Source: Flavobacterium sp. UBA2787 (lineage in GTDB: Bacteria; Bacteroidota; Bacteroidia; Flavobacteriales; Flavobacteriaceae). From it: DNA of 64,000 bases. Location: positions 434,245-498,244 of the forward strand of contig DEHZ01000010.1 in the NCBI GenBank assembly GCA_002352205.1. The letters are read 5' to 3'. The translations under genes and the position numbers were made by a program. This document shows, piece after piece, positions 46,462-54,705 of the stretch (positions are counted from its first letter, which is position 1; each line of letters opens with the position of its first letter). Below the pieces are notes generated by a model, which searched no databases, was not told where the DNA came from, and worked only from the letters and a program-made list of their open reading frames with translations.

Positions 46462-46968
46462 TTATGTATTTTCTTCCAAAATTAACTGCATAAAAACAGA
46501 ATCCAACCAACGATTAAACTTAAAACCGGATTCTTTAATAATTCCAACATTTTTAAAACCATATTTTTCGTGAAAGAGAATACTTTCCGTATTTTCTGCA
46601 TCAATCACACCTATCATCGTGTGTAAGCCTTGCTTTCTGGCTATATCAATTAAGGATTGAAGCAACTTTCCACCCACACCTTTTCCTTTAAAATCCTTGG
46701 AAACATAAACAGAATGTTCTACTGTAAACCGATACGCATCGCGAAAGCGAAATTCGCCATACATGCCAAATCCGGCAATTTTACCATCGATTTCGGCTAT
46801 GATAACCGGAAAGTTTTTGGCTATTTTATCTTTTAATAAATCACTTTGATTGGCTAAGCTTCTTGGTTCATAGTCATACAAGGAAGTAGAATGCAAGATG
46901 TTATCGTTAATAATGTCCAAAATACTAGGAACATCAGCTTCAGAATAAGGTCGGATTTGAATTGTCAT
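46462..46968 (-). CDS. GNAT-family N-acetyltransferase, phosphinothricin-acetyltransferase-like
   Basis: The 168-aa protein begins MTIQIRPYSEADVPSILDII and has the acetyl-CoA loop DFKGKGVGGKLLQSLID (motif A) and ENTESILFHEKYGFKNVG (motif B). The set HSVYVSKDFKGKG and the overall length fit the Pat/Bar-like group, whose natural substrates are amino acids or analogues. A minus-strand -7 element TATATTTG lies at 46993-46986. Divergent from menD. Confidence 0.87.
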   Translation of the reverse strand: MTIQIRPYSEADVPSILDIINDNILHSTSLYDYEPRSLANQSDLLKDKIAKNFPVIIAEIDGKIAGFGMYGEFRFRDAYRFTVEHSVYVSKDFKGKGVGGKLLQSLIDIARKQGLHTMIGVIDAENTESILFHEKYGFKNVGIIKESGFKFNRWLDSVFMQLILEENT

Positions 46969-46985
46969 TTGTTGAAAAGTATGTT

Positions 46986-47047
46986 CAAATATAACAAAAC
47001 TTTAATCGTTGTAACAACCTTTTTTCGATGTTAAAATAATAACTTTG
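46986..47047. promoter_or_regulatory. Divergent promoters of the GNAT gene and menD
   Basis: Minus strand: TTG, 21 nt, TATATTTG (46993-46986) for the GNAT gene. Plus strand: TAACTTTG (47040-47047) for menD, with a TTG only at 28 nt, so its -33 is weak. The menD element supports the ATG at 47097 over 47049. Confidence 0.6.
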
Positions 47048-47096
47048 TTTGTTGCTTCAGCATTTTTTTGTTGCAATTAATTTTCATCAAAAAGAA

Positions 47097-48758
47097 ATGA
47101 TTTATCCCAAAATAGCGTTAGCCCAAAGCATCATCGAAATTTGTCATGCCAAAGGAATTCAAAACATTATTATTGCACCTGGTTCACGAAATGCACCATT
47201 GACCATAGGTTTCACTGCTAATCCATACTTCACTTGTTACAGTATTGCAGATGAACGTTGTGCCGCTTTTTTTGCAATGGGAATTGCTCAACAAATCGGT
47301 AAACCTGTGGTAGTTGTTTGCACATCAGGTTCTGCGGTTTTGAATTTTTATCCGGCTGTTGCCGAAGCTTTTTACAGCATGATTCCGTTAGTAATTATTT
47401 CTGCCGACAGACCAAAATCAATGGTGGATATTGGTGACGGACAAACCATTCGTCAAGAAAACGTCTTGGCAAATCATACCCATTTTAATGCCAATTTGAC
47501 TGAAATTGCTTCGGAAGAAAACGACTTTTTAATTAATGAAGCGTTCAATAAAGCCTTTTCAAAGTCAGGGCCAACGCATATCAATGCTCCGTTTGAGGAA
47601 CCGTTGTATGAAACGATAACTGTTCCAACCGTAGATACCATGATTTCAACTTTTGGGAAAGTCTATAAAACAATTCCGTTTGAAGATATTATTGCTTCAA
47701 CGAATATTTGGAATACAGCCCGTAAAAAATTAGTGCTTGTTGGAACATTTCCCCCGAATGAATTAGATATCTCTATCATCAATCATTTAGCTAATGATCC
47801 TTCGGTTTTAGTGATGACGGAAACGACTTCTAATTTGCATCATCAATCGTTTTTAAATAATATCGATTCGATTATTACACCTTTTTCAATAGAAGATTTT
47901 CAAGATTTTCAACCGAATATTGTGCTTACATTTGGTGGAATGATTGTATCGAAACGCATTAAATCATTCTTGCGAAATTATCAGCCAACGCATCATTGGC
48001 ATGTGGATAGACTTAGAGCATACAACACATTTGGAAGCTTAACCTATCATTTTGAAGTTAATCCGAATGATTTTTTTAATCAATTTTTGCCTTATACAAA
48101 GTATATTGAAAGCAATTACCGCGATTTAGGATTGAGAATTAAAGCAGTACGGAAAGAAAAACATGCGACCTATATGGCTAATTTAGCGTTTTGTGATTTT
48201 AAAGCGTTTGAGCAAATCGTGAATCAACTGCCGGAAAATATTTTGTTGCAAGTGGGAAATAGTTCGTCTATTCGCTACATGCAGTTGTTTGATTTACCGG
48301 AATCAGTTGAGGTTTTTTGCAATCGAGGCACAAGTGGAATTGATGGAAGTACATCAACCGCCATTGGAGCCGCAATAGCATCAGAAAAAGATACGTTGTT
48401 GATTACCGGAGATGTGAGTTTTTTTTACGACAGTAATGGGTTATGGAACAATTACATCCCTAAAAACTTTAAAATTATTATCATTAATAATGGAGGAGGA
48501 GGCATCTTTCGTATTTTGCCCGGTCACGAGGAAAACGAAACGTTTCATACCTATTTTGAAACGGCTCATTGTTTAACAGCTGAACAATTGGCGGCTATGT
48601 ATCGTTTTGGGTATCGAAAAGCAAGCACTATTGAAACGGTAGAGAAGGCGTTGAAGTCTTTTTTTGCAGAAACAGAAGTACCGCAGATTCTGGAAATCTT
48701 TACACCAACGTATGAAAATGATAAGTTGTTGAAGGATTATTTCAGAAAGTTGGTTTGA
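47097..48758 (+). CDS. menD: Menaquinone synthesis protein MenD
   Basis: This ThDP enzyme (SEPHCHC synthase) adds a succinyl semialdehyde unit from 2-oxoglutarate to isochorismate in menaquinone synthesis. The 553-aa protein has the PYR domain start MIYPKIALAQSIIEICHAKG, the ISPGSRNAP-type block IAPGSRNAPL, the ThDP glutamate region near DERCAAFFAMGIAQ, and the PP domain GDVSFFYDSNGLWN followed by IIINNGGGGIF. A diverged copy of its last 24 codons occurs at 50899-50970 beyond the rhodopsin module. Other men genes are not in the window. Confidence 0.95.
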   Translation: MIYPKIALAQSIIEICHAKGIQNIIIAPGSRNAPLTIGFTANPYFTCYSIADERCAAFFAMGIAQQIGKPVVVVCTSGSAVLNFYPAVAEAFYSMIPLVIISADRPKSMVDIGDGQTIRQENVLANHTHFNANLTEIASEENDFLINEAFNKAFSKSGPTHINAPFEEPLYETITVPTVDTMISTFGKVYKTIPFEDIIASTNIWNTARKKLVLVGTFPPNELDISIINHLANDPSVLVMTETTSNLHHQSFLNNIDSIITPFSIEDFQDFQPNIVLTFGGMIVSKRIKSFLRNYQPTHHWHVDRLRAYNTFGSLTYHFEVNPNDFFNQFLPYTKYIESNYRDLGLRIKAVRKEKHATYMANLAFCDFKAFEQIVNQLPENILLQVGNSSSIRYMQLFDLPESVEVFCNRGTSGIDGSTSTAIGAAIASEKDTLLITGDVSFFYDSNGLWNNYIPKNFKIIIINNGGGGIFRILPGHEENETFHTYFETAHCLTAEQLAAMYRFGYRKASTIETVEKALKSFFAETEVPQILEIFTPTYENDKLLKDYFRKLV

Positions 48759-49025
48759 TAATTAATTCTGTGTAATTTAGTTATGGAATTTTTAAAAAGT
48801 AACTTCTAGTTAACTCTTTTTTTTTAATTATTTTATTCAATAATATTCTAGCTATTTTACCACGAATTCTCGAATTTGAAAATAAACTACCATGATAATT
48901 TGTTCATCTTTGATGAAAATTCGAATTTAAGCGAATAATCTTCCTGAAAAATTAGTGCATTAGTGGTAAAACTATTTCAAAATTTAATTACACCAAACGA
49001 GTTTCTGGTAATTAAATTATTACAT
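48759..49025. other. Gene-free stretch between menD and the rhodopsin terminator
   Basis: Together with the terminator this 316-bp gap has no open frame of note. A long-range inverted pair TTTTACCAC (about 48854) / GTGGTAAAA (about 48962) brackets ATTCTCGAATT- and AATTCGAATT-like sequence, which looks like a degraded dispersed repeat. Confidence 0.4.
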
Positions 49026-49056
49026 AAAAAAAAACCGGACCTATCAAGTCCGGTTT
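49026..49056. terminator. Terminator after the rhodopsin gene
   Basis: AAACCGGAC and GTCCGGTTT form a 9-bp GC-rich stem with loop CTATCAA, 19 bp past the rhodopsin stop; the minus strand ends in a run of T residues. Confidence 0.85.
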
Positions 49057-49074
49057 CATTTTGAAATGGGTTAA

Positions 49075-49800
49075 TTATTTGCTTGATTTTACAGCCAAGG
49101 TGTAAATAACCAAACCGAATCCAATTTTATTGATTGCATCGGCAATGTTGTAAACCACATCAATGTTAAGGTTTAGGGCATGAAGACCACTATACCATCC
49201 GTCTGTGCCAAGCATGTAGCCCAACGGATAAATTGACCAGCCTACCAATACAAACCAGCACAAGATTTTGTGTGCAGCCAAAACATCACCACCGGCTTGT
49301 TTTGCTAATTTTGATGCAGCACCTAACCAAATGTCGTACACAATCACAAAATAAGCCAAACCTGAAATAAAACCCCACAAAGCGGCATTATCGCGGTCAA
49401 CAGCTTCACCAAAGTACCCGGTAACTAACATCAAGATTGAGAATCCAATCATTCTCCACAACAAAGATTGTTTTGCTCCGGCTACTTTTAAAATTAAGTA
49501 AAATTCCAAGCACATTAATGGCACCGTTAATACCCAATCTACATAACGAAAGAAAGTAGGTGATTCCATGTGTGCTGCCCAATAATCACGCATGTAGAAA
49601 TAATGAACAGCAGCAATAAAAGTAATTAACCCAGAAACTAAAACTGATGTTCGCCACTTCTTGTCAAACTGACTCAAAGAAAGAAAGAAAAATGCAGAGG
49701 CAGCCATCATAGCCATGCACCCTACAAAGAACGTAAAACCAACATAATCCGTTGGATCTAGCTTTGGAACTAAATCGGCAATTAACATAAAATTTTTCAT
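49075..49800 (-). CDS. Proteorhodopsin, DTE-type proton pump
   Basis: The 241-aa protein has seven membrane helices. Helix C reads RYVDWVLTVPLMCLEFYLIL, giving Asp88, Thr92 and Glu99 (positions 97, 101 and 108 of green proteorhodopsin), the DTE set of outward proton pumps. Met96 takes the spectral-tuning position 105, as in other flavobacterial green-absorbing forms. His66 (AVHYFY) matches His75, and Lys225 (DAINKIGFGL) is the retinal Schiff-base lysine. It pumps protons across the inner membrane in light. Blh, encoded divergently, makes the retinal. It is neither an NDQ sodium pump nor a chloride pump. The dyad operator lies 18-53 bp upstream. Confidence 0.97.
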   Translation of the reverse strand: MKNFMLIADLVPKLDPTDYVGFTFFVGCMAMMAASAFFFLSLSQFDKKWRTSVLVSGLITFIAAVHYFYMRDYWAAHMESPTFFRYVDWVLTVPLMCLEFYLILKVAGAKQSLLWRMIGFSILMLVTGYFGEAVDRDNAALWGFISGLAYFVIVYDIWLGAASKLAKQAGGDVLAAHKILCWFVLVGWSIYPLGYMLGTDGWYSGLHALNLNIDVVYNIADAINKIGFGLVIYTLAVKSSK

Positions 49801-49817
49801 AACATTTTTTTTAAGAT

Positions 49818-49853
49818 TTTTGTTTAATCAAAGCTACAAAACATTAAACAAAA
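49818..49853 (-). promoter_or_regulatory. Dyad operator at the rhodopsin promoter
   Basis: TTTTGTTTAAT (49818-49828), 14 nt, ATTAAACAAAA (49843-49853) is a perfect 11-bp dyad. Its gap contains the minus-strand -7 element TAGCTTTG (49836-49829), with a near -33 TTC at 49859-49857 (spacer 20 nt). A protein on this dyad would cover the core promoter. Confidence 0.75.
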
Positions 49854-49862
49854 AAAGAATTA

Positions 49863-49898
49863 TTTTGTTTAATATTTTTTACATATCTTTAAACAAAA
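49863..49898 (+). promoter_or_regulatory. Dyad operator at the blh promoter
   Basis: TTTTGTTTAAT (49863-49873), 14 nt, TTTAAACAAAA (49888-49898) differs from the first dyad by one base and has the same gap. It lies 12-47 bp before the blh ATG. A possible plus-strand -7, TATCTTTA (49884-49891), overlaps the right half-site. Confidence 0.75.
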
Positions 49899-49909
49899 TA
49901 TAGTTGTTC

Positions 49910-50797
49910 ATGTCAAAATTTATTAGCTTCTTAATCATAGTAAGCTTTTTAGGACTATGGCTCAAGTCTTTTTTTAACGAGACGACGCAAACTTATGTAG
50001 GATTTATTTTGATTTTTTCATTTGGAATCCTCCATGGAGCTAATGATTTATTACTAATTGGCAAAACGCAATCCATTGAAAAGTTCATTTATACTACAAA
50101 AATTCTACTTTATTATTGTATTGTTGTGGTTTTGGGGGTTGCTTTATTTTACTTTTTTCCTGCCATAGCACTTGCATTATTTATTTTGGTGAGCGGTTAT
50201 CATTTTGGGCAGCAACATTGGCAACTTGATATCAAAACTGGAAGTTATTGGTTTGAATTTTTATTTCAATTGTTTTATGGTCTGCTAATTTTAGCCCTTT
50301 TATTCGTTTGTCATCAAGAAGATGTACAACGAATTATGCTGGATATCTCCGGTTTTAAAATTTCAAATAACCTTATCATAGCGTTTTTATACTTCTCTCT
50401 TTTTTGTACATTACTATTTGGTTTAATCATTTTTAGAAAAACCAAACATCATAAGAGGCCTTTAGGAGTTGAACTTTTATTGTTAATTGTGTTAGCTGTT
50501 TTGTTTCAAACATCAACTTTAATTTGGGGATTTGCACTCTACTTTATCATTTGGCACAGTATTCCATCCATCAAAGATCAAATCAATTTTCTTTATGGCT
50601 CGTTTACATGGAAAAATTTCAAACAGTATTTTAAATCTGCTGCTATTTATTGGCTGGTAGCTTTAACTGGAATAGCACTATTGTATTTCCTTTTTAATCA
50701 GCAACATTATTTTGACGCTTTATTTTTTGCATTTTTGGCGGCAATCACTTTTCCGCATGTTTGGGTAATAGTGCAAATGTTTAAAACAAAAAAGTAA
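49910..50797 (+). CDS. blh: Brp/Blh family beta-carotene 15,15'-dioxygenase
   Basis: The 295-aa membrane enzyme cleaves beta-carotene into two retinal molecules, the chromophore of proteorhodopsin. It has about eight membrane segments and the conserved iron-ligand His positions in GILHGANDLLL, SGYHFGQQHW, WHSIPSIKDQ and ITFPHVWVI. The start is the ATG at 49910; an in-frame TTG lies 6 bp earlier. The gene is divergent from rhodopsin, with the two dyad operators between. Carotenoid synthesis genes (crt) are not in the window. Confidence 0.95.
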   Translation: MSKFISFLIIVSFLGLWLKSFFNETTQTYVGFILIFSFGILHGANDLLLIGKTQSIEKFIYTTKILLYYCIVVVLGVALFYFFPAIALALFILVSGYHFGQQHWQLDIKTGSYWFEFLFQLFYGLLILALLFVCHQEDVQRIMLDISGFKISNNLIIAFLYFSLFCTLLFGLIIFRKTKHHKRPLGVELLLLIVLAVLFQTSTLIWGFALYFIIWHSIPSIKDQINFLYGSFTWKNFKQYFKSAAIYWLVALTGIALLYFLFNQQHYFDALFFAFLAAITFPHVWVIVQMFKTKK

Positions 50798-50898
50798 ACA
50801 AAAATTTGAGTAACATTGATTTACTGTTTCAAAAGGTGTGAGCGTAAGTAAAGTAAAATTAGTTTCACCTGCTATCTAAATCGGGTAATACATTTTAA

Positions 50899-50970
50899 AT
50901 TCTGGAAATCTTCACACCAACGTATGAAAACGATAAGCTGTTGAAGGAATATTTTAGAAGTTTGTGGTAA
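50899..50970 (+). pseudogene. Diverged 72-bp copy of the menD 3' end
   Basis: The 24 codons ILEIFTPTYENDKLLKEYFR-SLW-stop align without gaps to the last 24 codons of menD (48687-48758). Most differences are synonymous (TTT/TTC, AAT/AAC, TTG/CTG) or in the last few residues, so this is a homologous copy from a related menD rather than a recent duplication. Upstream of 50899 the sequence is not menD. It lies 102 bp after blh. Confidence 0.88.
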
Positions 50971-50988
50971 GTAATCATAGCATTATTG

Positions 50989-51567
50989 TCAAAAATAGTA
51001 TCCCACCGATAATCGAACCAATGTATTTGTCAAGCTATTTTGCTTATTGAATTGATCTTCATATTCAATAATTTTTGAAAAACCTTTATAGGCACTGAAT
51101 TCAATAAATACTTTATTTATGGTATAGCCTGCACCAACATTTATTCCAAAATCAATTTTAGATTCAACATCGCCATAATCGTCACTCATTTTTTCGGTGT
51201 TAATTAAATACCCAATCTGTGGTCCGGCAATAAGGTATATTTTATTCCAAAATTTAAAATCCAGCGGGACATTAATATAGGATAATTTATAATCAACAGC
51301 AGTTAGGTTAAATTCGGATTGGTCAGTTTTTTTTCGATCACCTTGTGTAGAATACATCAACTTAGGTCGAAAACTAATTGATTCATTTAAAGGCATTTCA
51401 TATAACACACCAACATGAAGCGAAACGGAACTTTCAGATAAAAATGCTTCATAATTTCCTTGTGTTAAATAGTTGTAATTTAAACCTGCAAAAGCTCCAA
51501 ATTTATTTTGTGAATAGGAACATGTAATTGTGAACAATAAGAAAACTGTAGGTATAATTTTTTTCAT
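50989..51567 (-). CDS. Outer-membrane beta-barrel protein (PorT-like)
   Basis: The 192-aa protein has a signal peptide (MKKIIPTVFLLFTITCSYSQ) and an eight-strand barrel pattern (KFGAFAGLNYNYLT, HVGVLYEMPLN, FRPKLMYSTQG, IYLIAGPQIGYLI, GINVGAGYTINK, LVRLSVGYYF) ending in aromatic Phe. It is in the porin/outer membrane beta-barrel family with no known substrate. It converges on the menD 3' copy, which suggests that menD originally faced this gene. Confidence 0.85.
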   Translation of the reverse strand: MKKIIPTVFLLFTITCSYSQNKFGAFAGLNYNYLTQGNYEAFLSESSVSLHVGVLYEMPLNESISFRPKLMYSTQGDRKKTDQSEFNLTAVDYKLSYINVPLDFKFWNKIYLIAGPQIGYLINTEKMSDDYGDVESKIDFGINVGAGYTINKVFIEFSAYKGFSKIIEYEDQFNKQNSLTNTLVRLSVGYYF

Positions 51568-51666
51568 GTTTTAATTTTATACTAAAAAGATAAACTTATT
51601 TATATTATTGAATAATTATTAGAATGAATAATTTACTACGTTTATTCATATTCTTAACTTAAAAAA

Positions 51667-52884
51667 TTATTCCTTCAAAATCTTTTGCGTTACTATCGAA
51701 TCAGTTGTTATCACTTTTACAAGATAAATACCATTTTCAATATTCAACTCATACAAATTGCTTTGTTTGGAAGGATAAGTTTCAATTAATCTTCCATTCA
51801 AATCATATAAAGAAACACTCAAAACAGTTTTGTCAGTATAGATGGAAAAAGCATTTTCAACAGGATTTGGCGAAATTATAAAGCGATTGTTCAAAACGAA
51901 ATCGTTCGTATCTAAAGTGCAATTGGAATCAACCGTACAATTTGGAATCTCCCAATCTATTATTAAAAGTTCAATAGATTCAATTTCTGCTTCATCACAA
52001 CAGATATAGCTTAAATTTGGGTTTCCACTGAAAGAAGCTGATTCATTACCTCCGTTTTTTAAATTCAATTCAACCAAATTATTGTTTTCAAAAAAAGCAT
52101 ATTCCAACAACGGTGAGTCACTCACATCCATTTGAACCAACTGATTGTTTTGACACTCCAATGCAATCAAATTTTGTAATTCGTTTAGTTCTAAGTTTGT
52201 AAGTTGATTGTTATTACACATTATACCTGCTAAATTAGGGAGTCCTGATAAATTTAAAGTAGTTAAATTGTTGTATTGGCACTGTAAACTAATTAAATTT
52301 GACGATTCACTTACATTTAATTGCTCTAAAGAATTTTGATTAATAAACAATACAGCTAATTGCGATAAACCACTTGAATCAAATGCTACAAAGTTATTAT
52401 ATCTAAGATTAATTGAATACAACTGTGAATTGGGATGAAAAGTAATCGTGTGCAGATTATTCATTTCGGCTTCTAGTAACATTAGGTTTTCTGTGAGCGA
52501 AACATCCAATACTTCCAATTGATTTAATTGACATTGTAAATAAAGTAAATTTGGTAGTTCAGGAAGCACTAATGATTCTAAGTTATTCATCGCACATATT
52601 AAATCGATCATATTCGTAAAATACTCAATTCCATCTAACGAAGAAATTCCACCATTAAAAACATTTAATTTGATAACCTGCAAGGCTTCACTTTCTTGAA
52701 TAATTCCGTCGTTATTGCTATCAATTGTAATTGGATTATTGTTTTCGTCTAACGCAATATCATTCAACGGAGAAGCTTCCAAAAGTTTAGCTTCAAATTG
52801 AGCATCAGTAAACGAAATATTTTGAGAGGTAACTATCCCTGTAAAGAAGTTTAAAAATAAAATAATGTAGAACAATTTATTCAT
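51667..52884 (-). CDS. Leucine-rich-repeat surface protein with T9SS type A sorting domain
   Basis: The 405-aa protein has a signal peptide (to FTGIVTSQ), a short Ca-binding-like block (DSNNDGIIQESEAL), and about ten internalin-like repeats with the pattern LxxLxCxxNxL (LIALECQNNQLVQMDVS). The last 75 residues (FIISPNPVENAFSI to VTQKILKE) are a type A T9SS sorting domain, which directs transport across the outer membrane and surface attachment. It is probably a binding protein rather than an enzyme. Confidence 0.9.
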   Translation of the reverse strand: MNKLFYIILFLNFFTGIVTSQNISFTDAQFEAKLLEASPLNDIALDENNNPITIDSNNDGIIQESEALQVIKLNVFNGGISSLDGIEYFTNMIDLICAMNNLESLVLPELPNLLYLQCQLNQLEVLDVSLTENLMLLEAEMNNLHTITFHPNSQLYSINLRYNNFVAFDSSGLSQLAVLFINQNSLEQLNVSESSNLISLQCQYNNLTTLNLSGLPNLAGIMCNNNQLTNLELNELQNLIALECQNNQLVQMDVSDSPLLEYAFFENNNLVELNLKNGGNESASFSGNPNLSYICCDEAEIESIELLIIDWEIPNCTVDSNCTLDTNDFVLNNRFIISPNPVENAFSIYTDKTVLSVSLYDLNGRLIETYPSKQSNLYELNIENGIYLVKVITTDSIVTQKILKE

Positions 52885-52960
52885 AGAGGTAATTTTTTCA
52901 CAAATATATACTTTTTTGATTTTCTGCTCTGAACAAGAAATTTGCTACTTTTTATTTTTT

Positions 52961-53028
52961 CGTCATCTTCTACAAACTCTAAAAATACCGCCGGTTGTCA
53001 ATCTAATGCTTTGCAAATGGCTTCGAGT
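52961..53028 (-). pseudogene. Decayed copy of the HTH gene 3' end
   Basis: The 29 bp at 52999-53027 are identical to 54533-54561 in the Xre-type gene, and the flanks remain alignable. The reading LEAICKALD-stop-QPAVFLEF corresponds to LEAICKALDCQPGDILEF with a TGA in place of TGC, so it is non-functional. It lies on the other side of the serine hydrolase gene from the intact copy. Confidence 0.8.
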
Positions 53029-53123
53029 ATAATCAATCAAACTACATTTTCCGTTTTTCCATTATTTTATCCAGAGTAAAAATGATAGTTATGGCTTATT
53101 GGATAAAATCACTTCTTTTAGCG

Positions 53124-54413
53124 TCACTTTTTTATAACTTTTTCCCATTGCACATCGTTTCCTGACTGAATTTTTAACCAGTAGAATCCGTTCGCATAGC
53201 CGGTTAATGTTGGGGATGATTGCTGGTTTCCTTTTTCTAGAATCTGGGACGAACTATCGTATAATTCCCAATTGTACGACTCAGCGGTCGGGTTCTGAAT
53301 CAACAATTGATCTTTAACCGGATTAGGAGCAATTTGCCATTTTTTGAATGCTGAATCTGTGGTTGATAAGGGACAAACCAACTCGTTTATTTTTTCCCAA
53401 ATCTGATTGTTCAAGAAAAAGGGCACGAGCAAATCGTCGGGAGTATCACCCATTCTCACCCAAACTAATCCTTCGCTGGGCGTAATATTTAGAAATTGAC
53501 CGTTTTTTCCGGCTGCTACGTAGGTGTCTGCGGGTGCGTCAGGAATTAGAAAACCCGGAAAAACCAGAGTTGAACCCGGCAACATATAAGAGCTTTTTCC
53601 ATTAAGCCACCACAGATAGCCATAGGACAAATTAAGCGATTGCGAGGTGTTTATCATTTCGTTGAAGTAGTTCGTATCGGTCATAATCGGCGTAGTTCCC
53701 CAACTTCCACCATTCAACATCAATAATCCAAAACGAGCCATACTTCGGGGAGTGCTAAAATATACGTTGTTTTCTTCTACTTGAATAAAGGCACCATTCA
53801 TTCCGATTGGGTTTCTAACTTTTTGCGAAAAGTATTGGTTCAACGTTGAGCTGGTAGCCGTTTCTATGACTTGGTCTAACAAGGTATAGGGGGCATTGTG
53901 ATAATACCACTGGGAACCGGCATCGGATAGGTATTCCAAACACTCCGGATCTGTACAACCCAAATTTGGAACTGTATAATCCAATCCGCTTGTCATATTG
54001 AGTTGGTTTTTAATGGTAATTTGTTGCTCTTTTTCTGCTGGTGCTGTTGTCCAACCTTCTCCTAAATAATCAGCAGAAGTGTCTTCAATAGATAAAAAAC
54101 CTTCTTGTTGAGCAATACCAACCGTAAAAGCGGTAATCGTTTTTCCGGCGGAAGCCCAATACCAATTGTCGGTGGGTTGAAAACCGTCGAAATATTGTTC
54201 TAATACAATTTTTCCATCTTTTAGTAGGAGGAAGGCTTTGGATTGATTTTCTTCGAGTAAAGTGTATAGTTCTGCAATTTTTTCAGGGCAATAGCCTAAA
54301 GTGCTTGGCGGAGTAGTTTCCCACGCTGTTCCTGTGTTGGGCGGAAAATAGAGTTCCTGACCAACAACTGAAGTAGTACATCCAACTAGTAGCAAAAAGA
54401 GTAAGGTTTTCAT
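53124..54413 (-). CDS. Secreted serine hydrolase (class C beta-lactamase fold) with T9SS type A domain
   Basis: The 429-aa protein has a signal peptide (to VVGQ), a beta-lactamase/transpeptidase-like domain with the Ser-x-x-Lys motif SAGK at 88-91 and a YHN (Tyr-x-Asn) motif in SQWYYHNAPY, and HxG-like features absent. Residues about 355-429 (IAPNPVKDQLLIQ to WEKVIKK) are a type A T9SS sorting domain. Such proteins are surface esterases or peptidases more often than true beta-lactamases. The gene is flanked by copies of the HTH 3' end. Confidence 0.88.
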   Translation of the reverse strand: MKTLLFLLLVGCTTSVVGQELYFPPNTGTAWETTPPSTLGYCPEKIAELYTLLEENQSKAFLLLKDGKIVLEQYFDGFQPTDNWYWASAGKTITAFTVGIAQQEGFLSIEDTSADYLGEGWTTAPAEKEQQITIKNQLNMTSGLDYTVPNLGCTDPECLEYLSDAGSQWYYHNAPYTLLDQVIETATSSTLNQYFSQKVRNPIGMNGAFIQVEENNVYFSTPRSMARFGLLMLNGGSWGTTPIMTDTNYFNEMINTSQSLNLSYGYLWWLNGKSSYMLPGSTLVFPGFLIPDAPADTYVAAGKNGQFLNITPSEGLVWVRMGDTPDDLLVPFFLNNQIWEKINELVCPLSTTDSAFKKWQIAPNPVKDQLLIQNPTAESYNWELYDSSSQILEKGNQQSSPTLTGYANGFYWLKIQSGNDVQWEKVIKK

Positions 54414-54492
54414 AGAGCTTTTTTTAATAGTTGTTGCTTTGACTCTAAAAGATTAAAAAGGTTTAATACAAATTATTAAATTGCACTATCAT

Positions 54493-54702
54493 TTACTCAT
54501 CTTCCACAAACTCCAAAATATCACCGGGTTGGCAATCTAATGCTTTGCAAATGGCTTCGAGGGTGCTAAATCGAACTGCTTTTGCCTTTCCGGTTTTTAA
54601 GATCGAGAGGTTGGATAAAGTTAAATCGACTCGGGTGGAAAGTTCGTTTAACGATATTTTCCGTTTGGCCATCATGACATCTAGGTTTACAATAATTGGC
54701 AT
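54493..54702 (-). CDS. Xre-type HTH regulator (YozG-like)
   Basis: The 69-aa protein is a single helix-turn-helix: MPIIVNLDVMMAKRKISLNE, LSTRVDLTLSNLSILKTGKA, FSTLEAICKALDCQPGDILEF. It follows the DUF2975 gene by 3 bp. DUF2975/HTH pairs are common and the membrane protein may control the regulator; this is inferred. Part of its 3' end is duplicated at 52961. Confidence 0.92.
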   Translation of the reverse strand: MPIIVNLDVMMAKRKISLNELSTRVDLTLSNLSILKTGKAKAVRFSTLEAICKALDCQPGDILEFVEDE

Positions 54703-54705
54703 TTT

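Noticed and set aside
53124-54413. True class C beta-lactamase
   Set aside because: The Ser-x-x-Lys and Tyr-x-Asn motifs are present, but the T9SS sorting domain and lack of a clear KTG box point to a surface esterase or peptidase.
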